A stretch of DNA of 64,000 nucleotides from Cinnamomum chago (lineage: Eukaryota; Streptophyta; Magnoliopsida; Laurales; Lauraceae), in assembly GCA_038049695.1 (NCBI GenBank), contig CP142453.1:1815501-1879500 (forward strand), read 5' to 3'. The position numbers were made by a program, and so were the translations under genes. The notes beneath the pieces were generated by a model. The model was not told the origin of the DNA. It worked only from the letters and a program-made list of their open reading frames with translations, and did no database searches. Below are positions 46,851 to 58,499 of the stretch, piece by piece. The first letter of the stretch is position 1, and the number at the start of each line of letters is the position of its first letter.

Positions 46851-47412
46851 GTACTAGGATATAGATTTAAATTATTGTATTTATGCTTCCAACTTTCTAA
46901 ACAAGTCAATTCAAGGAAACAACTAAATGTAAAATCACGAGATCACTTACATTTATGCTTCAGTTGTTTGCCAAGTCATGATCATAGTGGAAAAAAGATC
47001 TAGACCTGCAAGCAACGGACCATCCTTCTACAAACCACCCTTTGACAGCCTAGTTTTCATATATGTTGGCCCTCCAATTTTTTCTTTGGAAGCCTCACTA
47101 TCCCTGAAATTTGTTCGAGCTTTCCACATTTACCAACCATAATATGACTGACTTCAACCCTTACGCAAAAACCTTCGACTCACTCACAAAAAAATGATGC
47201 AAGACTACTTCTTGAACCCAAGGCCCATGGACTAGGCGTAGGCTACCAACTTACACCGAAAGGCCCTTGGACCCAGGTCCTGTGAGTTAGGCCATGCTAA
47301 GATATGATTAGAATTAGTATTGGTTAACTTATTTCACTCGTTGGATAAAGATTAGGGCCTAAGGATTCTGTAATTAGAACGAAATACATTGTATTTGGAG
47401 GATCTTATGACA

Positions 47413-47413
<1 letters not shown>

Positions 47414-47474
<61 letters not shown>
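47414..47474. repeat. (TA)n(GA)n compound microsatellite
   Basis: A TA tract to 47443 is followed directly by a GA tract. Confidence 0.95.
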
Positions 47475-47479
<5 letters not shown>

Positions 47480-47488
47480 AGGGGATTT

Positions 47489-47800
47489 GGTAATAAACAT
47501 TGTAAAGGCCTAACGGCCTCTCTATATAGAATGAGCCCTCTTGTAAAAGTAAACTAGATTGATACTGAAGAGAAGTTTTTCTCCCAAAAATTTGGGGACT
47601 AGGGGATAAGCATTGTAAAGGCCTCGCTAAATAAGATGAACCATACTGTACAACTAGACTAGATTGGAACTGAAAAGAAGCGCTTTTCCTCAAAGTTTGG
47701 GAACATGGAGATAAACATTGTAAATGCACAAAGGCCTTTATAAATAGGGCAAACCCTCTTGTACAACAGGACAAGATCGTAGCTGAAGAGTAGTTTTTTT
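47489..47800. repeat. Three-unit tandem repeat of about 105-115 bp
   Basis: Units begin near 47489, 47602 and 47707 with ATAAACATTGTAAAGGCC-like starts and share CCCTCTTGTA and AACTGAAGAG. The last contains TATAAATAGGGC. The layout resembles a repeated promoter/R region from an LTR, but the origin is not proven. Confidence 0.7.
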
Positions 47801-48544
47801 CTCAATTTTTCCTCCTTTGTTTTCCTTGGTGAACCTCTTGTCTTGGTAGTGAAGCCAAGATGATCTAAGTCCTTGCCTTGACATCCAGTCTACTAATGTG
47901 GATCTCCCTTTTCCATGACGCATCAACCCCCTCCCCTAACCCAAACCGATCAATGCAGTCCTACTTCAGGCATTCACACTTACTAAAGTTTTGACCTTTG
48001 TTCACCCCACAACCATTTCTGCTCTGGTGCTCCACGCACCCAAATTCTTCAAAATTTCAATAACATCTCATTCATTCAATAAGCCACAGAGTTCCAGATG
48101 CACTCCAAGTGAAAGAAACTGCATACATCATAAAGGACCATAACCCAACATACCGTTGAAGGGAAGCATAGCCTCAAGCAACTAAATTATCTAGTATTCT
48201 GATTAACAGCACTAAAACTAGGAAAACAGAGGCATGCCTATCAGAAGAAAGAAAATTCTCACCTCCCAGCCCACCCATCAAATGGGTGACACTGAAAATG
48301 GAAAATCCTAACAACTCAATGCATTCGAGACGACAAGAACACCATAGACTAGAATGAGGTCCTGATCAATGGCCTCAAAGCCTTCAAAAACCAGCAAAAC
48401 CTATCGACCTTCAACTTAGAGGTGAAGATGATGGTTATGAAGATGAGGAAGATAAAGAGTTCAAAATTATAAGGTAAAAAATGGATCTGCATTGATCTGG
48501 CTTGGACAAGCAAATAATAGTAAAACAGGCTCGTTCCATTGATC

Positions 48545-48785
48545 CATACATTAATACTTACATGGATGAGTATGCAGACGATGGACCCATACCGCTGGGG
48601 AGATGAGGATGGAGACGATGGAGATGATGAAGCTTCGTCGCCGTTGAATGGACGTTGGGACCTTGCGTATTTGCAAATAGGTTGGCGAGGGAGGAGGATG
48701 GTGAAAATCGGCTGGGAGAGAGTTACCGTCGGTGAAATTAGGGAAAGTCGAACAGGGAGGGTTAAACAGATGAAAAGGGGCTTTT
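48545..48785 (-). other. Possible first exon reading inward from the right TIR
   Basis: On the minus strand, sequence between the TIR and about 48563 is GC-richer than its surroundings. It ends at CTCATCCAT/GTAAGT, an excellent splice donor. No protein family is recognised, and it may be a captured 5' exon or a leader of a second MULE transcript. Confidence 0.35.
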
Positions 48786-48789
48786 TGTG

Positions 48790-49035
48790 TTGTGATATCG
48801 CAACAATATTTGCGATATCGCAACTTAAAAAAGGTGCGATACCGCAACTTATTTTGCGATACCGCAAATTAAAAACTTGTGATATCGCAATGTATGTTGT
48901 GATATCGCAAAAACGACTCAGCTTGTGCTTTTTCCAGCGGTACGGGCTGTACGGAGAACGTCTTGGTAATATGTTGAACTTTGGTAACAGGGGAGGGATT
49001 TGTGCTACTGTAGGTGACCGTACGGAAAATGTCCC
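48790..49035 (-). repeat. Right terminal inverted repeat of the MULE
   Basis: Complement of 37684-37929. It carries the same six-motif array and ends GGAAAATGTCCC before a T11 run. Confidence 0.93.
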
Positions 49036-49046
49036 TTTTTTTTTTT

Positions 49047-49924
49047 ATAAGAACTGCACTTCACAGACTGCACCATTGAACCAAGAAAAATGTGATTAAA
49101 CTAATTACGAAGGAAAACTTGCTTTTGATAAACTAGATTTATTTGTTTTTTTCATAATAGATCCTGGTTTTCAAGGACTCAAACCTTAGTCTGATGCACA
49201 GTTGGTTCATTTATTGGATTGGACGATCATAGGTTCCAATCAGAACTTAATTCTTTCTGATCATAGGGCAAAATTTAGGGTATCCACGGAACTATGGATG
49301 AAACTTTCAGTCGAATTTTTGGATGTGGATCAGGTGGTACCCACCTTACAAAAGATTTGATATTTTAAACTATGTAATGTGGGATTCAATTGTGCCCTTT
49401 TTTTTTAAACTTGCACGTTCTCAGGCTGAATCACAAATGGTGGGTTTTGAGATTTTGTACTTTTTGATAAGACCTCTCGTTTTTTTTTCTTGTCAATCAC
49501 CCTTCACTTGAATTTACTTTACAAGTGAATTAGCCAAATGGTTAGTATTGGACCCATTTTAGTAAAAACATGGGCAGGTTTATCAATAAGATTAAAGTTA
49601 ATACAATCACCCCATATTTTATAACCAGGGACTTCAAATTTCTGCAAAGAGTTCACCTCCAGAAAGCCCAGGACCTGGACCCTTCTAAACCCTTCCAACA
49701 TTTATTGGGTTCAAGTTCCAATTCTAGGATATGGACGGACCCAGACCCGGTGATAATTAGTCAAATCTAATTCATAAGATAAATAACTTAAATTCAGTTT
49801 TGACTGGGACAATGATTCCACCATCATAGTATTTATCTGTCAGCCGTGGGCCTGGACTTGGTGTTTTTTGAGGTGGAACCATTCAATTTGGATCCGATTC
49901 TAACCATTTAAGCCCTATTTTTTT
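49047..49924. other. Intergenic, no gene recognised
   Basis: AT-rich host sequence to the right of the MULE. Confidence 0.5.
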
Positions 49925-50110
49925 TTTTTTCCCTAGCTGTCCATAGTTCGAACCCCGGGTACATTACCTCTTCCGCTTGTGTGGGCTCATTTCCGACTTG
50001 TGTGGGATTTCCTTTTGCATGTGCGGGCTTCTTTCCCACTTGAGTGGGTTGCCATCCCATGTGTATTCGGACTTTCTTGGTTCGAGCCCTGTTGGCTGGG
50101 GTCACTGTTG
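49925..50110 (+). mobile_element. SINE-like element, copy C
   Basis: It contains AGTTCGAACCCCGGG, a good tRNA B-box. Phrases CGCTTGTGTGGGCTC, CGACTTGTGTGGG and CCACTTGAGTGGGTTGCC are shared with copies A and B. A T-rich tract precedes it rather than a recognisable A-box. Confidence 0.5.
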
Positions 50111-52436
50111 GTATTACGGTGATAAAATTTTGATATTATGCATAAGTTGGTGCCATCATTTCTCCTACCAAGCAGACCACAAGTTGCTTTTACCTGGTGA
50201 GTGTGAACTGGGTCTGTAAACATTGTTAGGATGGACCCAATCAAGCAGGCTTTTGGGCATCCCTAGTGTTTACTATCTTTAAAGGCACTTCTGCAGCTTT
50301 AGATAATAAAGATCCTCCACAATAACGGGTGCTCACCCGGACCCAGCCACTCTGGGCCGGGTTCGGTCTTTTGGATTTAGTGCTAAGGCCGGGCCTAGGG
50401 TTAAATTTTGGGCTCATTTAATAGTTGCAGGAGCTTAGATTAAGTGATAGAAAACCCAAAGCATGGCCCAGCCCGAATAAGTATTGCTTATATTAGTGAC
50501 TTATTTGTCAACACAAGTGATAAAAAGCCCAACCAAGTGATAAGAAGTCCGGCTTGATTGACTAGATGAGCAGGCTTGAGCGTAACATGACTACGGTGGG
50601 CCGGGTATTAGTTATGGCTTGTGAGGGGCTTGAGCCGGATATGGGCCTATGTTTCAATAATCCAACTGGGTCAGCCCGGCCCATGAAACAAATGAGACAG
50701 TGGGCATAGATTGTGGGGTCCTTGTCCCCACCATATGTATATAGTATGGCTACAAGACTTTCATAAGGAAAAAAAAAAAAATCTCCAACCCCTAATATTA
50801 CAAGTTCTTTGATCTAAGATGATCCACATTCGACAGATTAAAAGTTACCCAGACTTTCCTTCCTTGTCTTTAATTGGATGGCTATCAACATACTGAAGAT
50901 TTTGCAAATAGTTATCATCCTTGGATAAGATGCTATCCCGTGTTTAAAATAATTGTGGGAATTTTTATTTGGGAGAATTTTGGGAATTCTAAATTCTATC
51001 TCTCAAAGTAGAATTTCAAATACTTTACCTCCTTTGGCATTTAGAATGGCGGAATCTTGAAAATTCATAAGGCCAAAAGCAACTTTTCATATGGTCTTGA
51101 ATTATGAATTATTGCATCAAAGAGAATATTTGAAATAACCAAGAAATAAGATGATATATCATGTTAGAAATCCCCAACGAGTCCAATTCCTCGTTAAAAT
51201 GCCTTTAACCAAATAGTCCCGAATGCTTATTTAGCAAAAGTAGAGTAAAAAAGTAAAAAGGCAACTGAGGTCATGTAAAGTTCTATTTCATTTTATTTGG
51301 ATGGAAAACAGAAAAGGATAGGATAAACTTCCCATATAACATACAACAGGGGCTCTACTCCCAACTTGGATAAATTGGGGTGAAGTAAAACTTTATTACA
51401 GTGCTTTTTACTATAACTAGAATCATTTCCTCTTTAACTTTACTCCTCTCTGGTAAACAAACAGGATGAAGAAAGTGCACAAGCATTAGGGAAAAAAAAA
51501 AATAGCAAGGAGCTTAGGTGTAAAGTGGGAAGTGGTTGTGACTTGTGACCACAAGTGCCCCACTTTCCAGCACTGAAATCCCTTTCTAATCACCTGACAT
51601 TTGATAAAATTGACAAATCTTTATCTAGTGACATCATGTAATTATAATTACTAATTGGGGTCATTTTATTATTGGTGGATGTGATGGGAACAGGTCAAGA
51701 TGGATGGTCCCCATGTGCTTAGAGGTTTGCACTGGAGATGATGGCTACTGGTCCCCACTTGATGGCCTTAGGGCTCAAGGACTTCGTCATGGCTCATGAG
51801 ATGTTGATTGTTGACCACACAGCAATGCAGACATCCCCAATAATCAAAATCCTAGGTTTGAGGCCCGGTTCTCTCTTAATCAAAATCGAGTCCTTAGAAT
51901 TCAAGAAGATTTGAAAAAAACATTTCTCTAAGAGAGTACAAAACTGTTAATCAACTAACCAAGTAATTTTGATTAAGGAGTTTTTACGAAAAAATTAGTC
52001 CTAAGCCCTGATTATATGAATTGATTTAGAAAGACGGTAAAACATTGAAGTGCAATTTATTTTTAATCAGGGCTTAGGACTAATTTTTTTCATAAAAGTC
52101 CCTTTAATTAAATAATCAGAAAAAGTGCAAGTAAATTTTTTTTTTAAATATTCACACTTTGATTCTTAAAAGTTTTTAACGGATTTAGCTGTCTAGATAA
52201 AACATAAGAAGTGCACAAATAAAAATTTTAAGCTCAATTTTAATCAGTGAACACAAGATTCACCCAACATAATTAATTGTTATGAAGTAAGATCAATTCA
52301 GCTCGGGCAATAAATGGTGAGACTCAGTTATATCAGTGTGACTTGGCAAATTTTCATGCAACTCTGATAGTCTTTCTTTTTGGGAAGAGAGAGAGAGCCC
52401 CACCCCACCCCACCCCACCCCCCCAAAAAAAAAAAA
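50111..52436. other. Intergenic, no gene recognised
   Basis: Contains Gly/Pro-poor short frames only. There is a C-rich run, (CCCCA)n, near 52400-52425. Confidence 0.5.
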
Positions 52437-52875
52437 TGCTCTGTTTGTTTGCATAGAATTCAAAGGAATTGAATATATAAAAATTATGGTCTAAAAAGGC
52501 TAGGGTGAAGGATATGAGGTGAGAGGTGATGTACGAGGTAGTGATTTGGATGAGACATTGACTTTTCTAGGATTTGAATTACTAAGGTGATGACTGCATA
52601 TTCATTTCACATGTGGATTTTTCTCCTGTTGGAACGTCTGCAGACTTCCCATCGAATGGGACACACCTCTGCCTCTTTTAACATTTGGATGAGGACATCC
52701 ATAGGAACATATCTCACTTCATTTCACATCTTCCCTTAATTTAATTTATATTAAAGGGAAGGTTATTTGATAATGAGTTTTTTTATATCTACCTTTGGTT
52801 CTTCATTTTTAATCATTTATAGAAACACAATGTATTAGAATTCCTAAAATTTCAATTACATGAAACAAACACGGC
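52437..52875. mobile_element. MITE-like element, about 440 bp
   Basis: The left end CTGTTTGTTTGCATAGAATT pairs with the complement of the right end around AATTACATGAAACAAACACGG. The internal GGTGAGAGGTGATG region is non-coding. The ends resemble those of the 21413-21552 element. Confidence 0.5.
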
Positions 52876-54937
52876 TAGATGGAAATGTGGTTTTTGAATA
52901 TAAGTATTAGATGAAGAAGGTTGAAAGACGAAAATATAATTCACGAAAATAAAACACCAAAATACTTAAGAGAAAATATGGGTGGCCAAATTGACCCCAA
53001 CATTTCCTTCTTAATAAAAGCAGTAATTTGTTCACTTATTTGTGTAGCAAGTGTGGAGTCACTTTTCCCCAAAATACACAACCTAGCCCAAGATCTACCT
53101 ACTCCAATTCAATATGGCAAATGCAATGACAGATTTTTTTTTTTTTTTCTCTCAATGTCTCCACCTACTCCAATCCAATATGGGAAGGGTTCGAAAAACA
53201 ACATTAAAGATACCTAGGATTCTCACTTATTTCCCAAATACAACAAGCCAATAGAAAATGAAAAAAAATAATACAAAAAGAGAATGAACATTAAATAAAG
53301 ACAAACAAAGTTTAAGTAAGAATCTAATTGAAAGTCTACCAAATCCTTTCACGATATCGTCGGTACAGAAAATGTCACTTTGCCTCTTCAACATCAAGAA
53401 GCTACATGAAGCCGCATCCTACCATAAACAGGCAATGCACAAAAAGTAAGTCCATAAGATATAACCTAATAAAATAGTAATCTTATTTGGTAAATAAGAA
53501 TTAACACCTTTATTCACTGCTTCACATACCACATCAAGTGCCACAGTCACTGATATAGATACCAAGGTTTCAGAGAGGAACAAATTATAAAACTAACTAA
53601 GCTCATCTATTTATTAATGCATGTAAACATGTGAACATAGATTAAGAACTGGATTCAGATTTAACACTCACATGAGACCCTTTAAAAAGTGTCAGTTACA
53701 TTATAGTATGCTCTGTTTCCCCTTTCATGTCACGGGCTATGACTCATGAACACTTCATGTTAGTAGTGTGATATTGTCTAGATTCGGCTATGGTTTGTGT
53801 TCTGCATTATATAATTATAGATAAGGAAAGGCCTCATTTTTCTATCAACCAGTAAGCATCACAGGCAATAAAATAATACTTTTTAGAGTTTTAGATATAA
53901 ATTAACCTCTTTTTTTTAGCAATTAACTAGATTCATGAATGAATCAGATTCCCTCTTAATGGCACTGTATCACGATGTAGCCAACTGACAACTGAGAAAA
54001 TAAATAATATATGGTCCCTCACTCCTCTAAGATTGAGGTTATGGTGCATTGGTGGTCCCAAATATCTAACCATGGTGGGATAAAGCTTAACCTCTAGATG
54101 GGAGTTTCAATGTTCCCAAAAAGTCTCTCTCAATGCATTCTTTTTAGGAGCAAATGTTGTAATATTCATGGGTTCCACTGACACAAGTGGCCAAAAATAA
54201 TTCTCCAACGGTCTGGTTGGCTTTCAGGGAAGCACGGTTAGTGGCACAAGTGGGTATGCAGAGAGGTTTTATTTGGTTTTTATAAGGTCTCATGAAGTTG
54301 GTTTTAGGCAATCTAATTTAGTGCTATGAGTAGAGCTCTATGTTTGGAGGATTTTAATTATTCCATAACCTCCTGATCCTAGGCAGGATTATAGTGACTT
54401 TGGAGACACTCTGTGGCACTGGGCTTCACACATTTAAACAATAAGCCATTTGTACTACTAGTATAACTAAAGTCAGATTACTATATGTGACCCTGCTCTC
54501 TATTCAAGAATGATGTGGTTAAACGCAAACACCATCATATATCTGTGGGTCTTATCCTATCTTTTCCATAGTGGTCTTCCTTTGTATTATTTGGCCCCTG
54601 GCTTTTGATAGAAACTGTAGATAACATGAAAGAACCCATGAAAGTGTAAGAAAAAGAATACCCGAGTCTTCATTGGATCCCATTATTTGGCCTCCCAATT
54701 AACCAAATGGAGAGGCATTGACCCACCAAATAAAAAACTCAAATCTTACACCATTGCTTTTCTGGATTTTATTGGCCAAACTCAAACAAGAAGTTGAGAT
54801 GGTTATGATGTTTACTGCAAAGACAGATAAGGCAGAAAAGAAATGCTCTAAAATACCTTTTAAACAAATTTGGTTGTTCAAAAGCCTCCACATAAAACAT
54901 ATTTGATCAAAACTAAGCCCAATTAGTAATCTTGCCT

Positions 54938-54939
<2 letters not shown>
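52876..54939. other. Intergenic, no gene recognised
   Basis: AT-rich; nothing supported. Confidence 0.55.

Positions 54940-54979
<40 letters not shown>
54940..54979. repeat. (GA)n microsatellite
   Basis: A pure 40-bp GA tract. Confidence 0.95.
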
Positions 54980-54981
<2 letters not shown>

Positions 54982-56002
54982 CAAGTGGGTGGAACTGATG
55001 ACAAATGGGAAGGGATTTCAATGCATATCTACGAGGCTCTTCCCCACCCGCACATGAACTAAAAAATGTTATTTTCTGCTCTATAAGGTCTAGACCTACG
55101 TACACACCTCCCTAACCGCTCAATAAACTAATTCAGTAGAGATTCGGTAGAGATTCTCCAGGATTGATAGAGACACCCAAAGTTCAATCACAAAGCACAG
55201 GTCATTTTAGTTACTCACCTATGAAATTTACAATTAGAGCTTGTAGGTTTGCTTGGGAATTGAATATAGAAATTCATGGTAAAATGAGATTCAACGAAAA
55301 TTATTAAAGAGGTGAGCGGTGAAGGATGTAATGTGGACATGCATATGCAATCCTTGCTTACCTACAATTTGCATTGCTAGAGTCATGGCTGCGTACTATT
55401 CATTTTCAATCTCCCCTAGATTTATTCTTCATTAAAGCGGCGATATTTAGATGGTCATTTTGGAGAACTTGCTTTCATTTCTTTAGTTTTAACCACATCT
55501 ACAAATAGAAATCTTACAATTCTTATTCGATTACATGAAAGGCATGTTTGTTTGCATGACGAGAATGGTGGAATAAATTAAATGGTCAAATCAAGATAAA
55601 AGAAATGATGAGAGGGCTGAGAGTAAAATAAACTAAATGACAAAAATCTATTCTTAAAAGTCTCTAAATGATAGAGCTATAACTTGGGGAGGAGTAACTT
55701 TTTGTCATTTAATGCCTTCTACCCTCAATCCTCTCCTCTTTCTTTCTTTCTTTTTATTTGACTCTTTATTTTACTCAACTTCTCCCTCATATTCAGGCAT
55801 ATTTGTTACCAACAAAGGAGTATTAAAGATATTACGGTACTTGACGAAGGTGTTGGAGATATATAGATGCAACCCACTTTTTTTAGGATTTAAATTATTA
55901 GGGTGATAACTGGGTATTCAATTTTAGTTTATCTACTAAAGTATAGATCATTTGATAGCCCTTTATGAATCTTCACCTTTTTTTCTTCTTATCTGCTTTT
56001 AG
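54980..56002. other. Intergenic, no gene recognised
   Basis: Contains TTTGTTTGCATGA-type ends near 55545, probably MITE debris. No gene. Confidence 0.45.
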
Positions 56003-56108
56003 TATTACATTTTAAAGATTTTTCTAAAAATTCAATTCCATGCGAAAGGAAGGGGGAGAGAGAGTGTGTGTATTACATTTTAAAGATTTTTCTAAAAATT
56101 CAATTCCT

Positions 56109-56145
<37 letters not shown>
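56003..56145. repeat. Duplicated 43-bp segment with GA tracts
   Basis: 56003-56045 and 56071-56113 are the same but for one base. Each runs into a GA-rich tract, the second being (GA)n to 56145. A tandem duplication of about 68 bp explains it. Confidence 0.9.
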
Positions 56146-56149
<4 letters not shown>

Positions 56150-56709
56150 TTTGTTGATTGTCATTAATTAACCTGCGAATCCAGATACAAAATGGGTACT
56201 GAACCAGTGCCTACAGATTCTTTGAGCTACATCCATAAAAATTCATAAGTAGTAGACCTGGCTCCTGAGACCTTGAACAGGCTGCTGCTGGATCTGAAAC
56301 CTGTGGACCTGAGGCTGAGTTGCTCCACCTATCAAATATGTCAATTTCCGCAATTTCAATGCTTCTTAGCAGGTTGTTTTTCTCAATTTGTTACTTCCAT
56401 TCACTAAACTTAATGGTAACTAAAAAAAGTTATATAAATAGATCAGTGGAGGAATCTCTAGAGAGAGAGAGAGAGAGGAATCCTTAGCCAGAAACATCAT
56501 TCACATAAACTGGCACAACGAGAAGACGGATACTACAAGTTTCATACCGTACCATTACATCTCACCATTAGGAAAAGATGTCAAAGCACCTGCTTGTATC
56601 TGTTTGATGATACTCATAAAACCAAGCTAATTCAAAGCTTTGCTTTTTTACATGCATATACCGGCATTCACTTAAGTTCTATGTAATTCATACAGAAGAT
56701 TCCTCATAT

Positions 56710-58002
56710 CTAGGAAGCTGCTGCAACTCTATCCCCGTTGCTTGTGGTTTCGGATGCAGTGGAGGAAGCTACTTCTTTCTTCATGGATGTCAAAGAGCAT
56801 TTATCTTTTCGTTCGTCCTGATTCATCTGTTGTTGACGGCATTCTATACTGCAAAATGCACTCTCACCCCTGAAAATTTTCCAACTCCTTCCATTTAGTT
56901 TAAAGGAAGAATAGATAAAATGCAACTCTAAATTGCAACCCTTGTCTTTTTCAAACTCAAACTGGAAATGGTTTTGTTGGGTTGGATTTTTACATGTCGA
57001 AAAGTTACATATGGAAAGGAAACTTTACTTTAGTAAATTAAGATCTCCAACAAGAAAGAGATTTTCGTAAAAGTGACTAAGGTTAAAGAACTGGATGCAT
57101 TGGAAAAAGACAATAAGCATGAAATCCATTAAAAGAAGAACTTGGGCTTTTTGTTTCTGTGTCTGAAAACTCAGAAAATTAAAAGAGGCAAGTCAAATAT
57201 ATAGAGTGGACCATGAAAATAAAGATACTACTTCTGTTAATAGTTCCTTTGTGTTTTTTCCCATAAGAGGAAATGCAACAGGAAGGGAAAACACATACAA
57301 TATGACAGTCTATGTATTTATTCATCATTGTGTATTGTATAGAGCTCTAGGGAAACGTGTAGGACTGATTAAAAGACCTCCCTTACATGATATCTCCATG
57401 TTATTTTTTTTACATGCTATGAGAAAATTCCAAGAAAGTTGATCCAAGTGAGATTTGTAACCATAGCCTACACGTACGCATGCACATAGAGTGAATCTCT
57501 CTCATTAACACCTTCTAATCCCCATCAAATGGCCCCAAGCCCAAGTTGACACTTTTCTATTTTGAATCTATTGTTAATTTTTAATAAAGATTATAAATCA
57601 AATACCATTAATTTTTAAGAATATTAGAATCAATTATTAAAATGGAAATTATTAGGAGCTCATGTGTTTGCATGAAATAAAATTCCGAGCCATTTATGAT
57701 AAAAAAAATCTTTAAATAAATAAATAAATAATGGAGTGTTGAAGCTATATATCATAAATATAAAAATGATACCCAAGTTGCTAATTCTTGAATTATTATG
57801 GAGAACATGAGTTATCATTTCCCACCTAAAAGGAGATTGTTGGAAAGCATTTGTGAAACTCTATTTTAGTTCTTCAATTTGTTAAAATTTGTAGTAATTC
57901 AATTCCATACAAATCAAGGGGCTTGAGTTTCCGATTGTAGCTCATCTGACTAGTCGCAAAAGTGTAAGTGTGAATGCATGAGTTCAAGTCCTCCTCATAG
58001 AG

Positions 58003-58045
<43 letters not shown>

Positions 58046-58480
58046 AAACAACTGGGGTCTAAATAAGGTATTGAAGTTTTTGTATAGAATGAAAATCCAA
58101 AAAAAAAAAAAAAGAAGCCAAGATCATGAACTCCAACAAAACCAATAAAAGGTGAGATAGAAATATGACCTATACATATAGATATCACGGCCAGTTCCAA
58201 GCCGGCGCTTACAAAGACTGCAAGCTCTCAAGAATGGTGGGGTCTCCAGAAATTCCACCGAGTTCCTCCTGGGATGATTTCTAGGAGAAACAATAGACAA
58301 GTAGCGGGAATCAAATCCATCTGTGTGTTTTCTAGTCGAATTCTCCAAACCCATCTTCTGGGAATCTTTTGAATTGGACTGAACAGTAGAAGCATCAACA
58401 CCACTGCTCAAATCGAAGGTTATTTCTGTCATGCTCGTCGTTCTCCTCATTGGACCACGCGGCCGCTTTCCCAACGACAT
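56710..58480 (-). CDS. FLZ (FCS-like zinc finger, DUF581) protein
   Basis: I model two exons, 58480-58170 and 56869-56710, joined in phase 2 by GT-AG with a 1300-bp intron. The product is 156 aa, normal for the family. The N-terminus has MSLGKRPRGPMRRTTSMTEI. The intron falls inside the FLZ domain (about residues 83-130). Exon 1 gives FLRACSLCKRRLGTGRDIYM and exon 2 begins with the rest, including FCSIECRQQQ, so the Cys2...Cys2 ligands are complete. FLZ proteins are adaptor or scaffold proteins that bind SnRK1 kinase subunits in sugar, energy and stress signalling. The Ser/Thr-rich C-terminus is unremarkable. An A40 tract with a tRNA-like head lies in the intron. Confidence 0.92.
57918..58044 (+). 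mobile_element. Short tRNA-like retroposon with A40 tail in the FLZ intron
   Basis: GTAGCTCATCTGACTAG resembles an A-box and GAGTTCAAGTCC a B-box at tRNA-like spacing. They are followed by an uninterrupted run of 40 A (58005-58044). This is the layout of a minimal SINE. Target duplications were not recognised. Confidence 0.45.
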
Positions 58481-58499
58481 CCTTCTTTTTCTTCTTCCT

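Larger units (their letters stand above)
37684..49035 (+). mobile_element. Autonomous Mutator-like element (MULE), 11.35 kb, with captured host-gene fragments
   Basis: The ends are near-identical inverted repeats starting GGGACATTTTCCGTACGG. They are flanked by T9 (37675-37683) on the left and T11 (49036-49046) on the right, compatible with a 9-bp duplication of oligo-T, the size expected for MULEs. Inside lies a complete MuDR-type transposase gene. Downstream there is a reverse-oriented TRP/TBP fragment, four exons of a TPS1 gene, a LINE relic and a tandem repeat. High TIR identity and an undamaged transposase suggest recent, possibly continuing, activity. Carrying both its own transposase and gene fragments makes it an autonomous element with Pack-MULE features. 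Confidence 0.88.
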
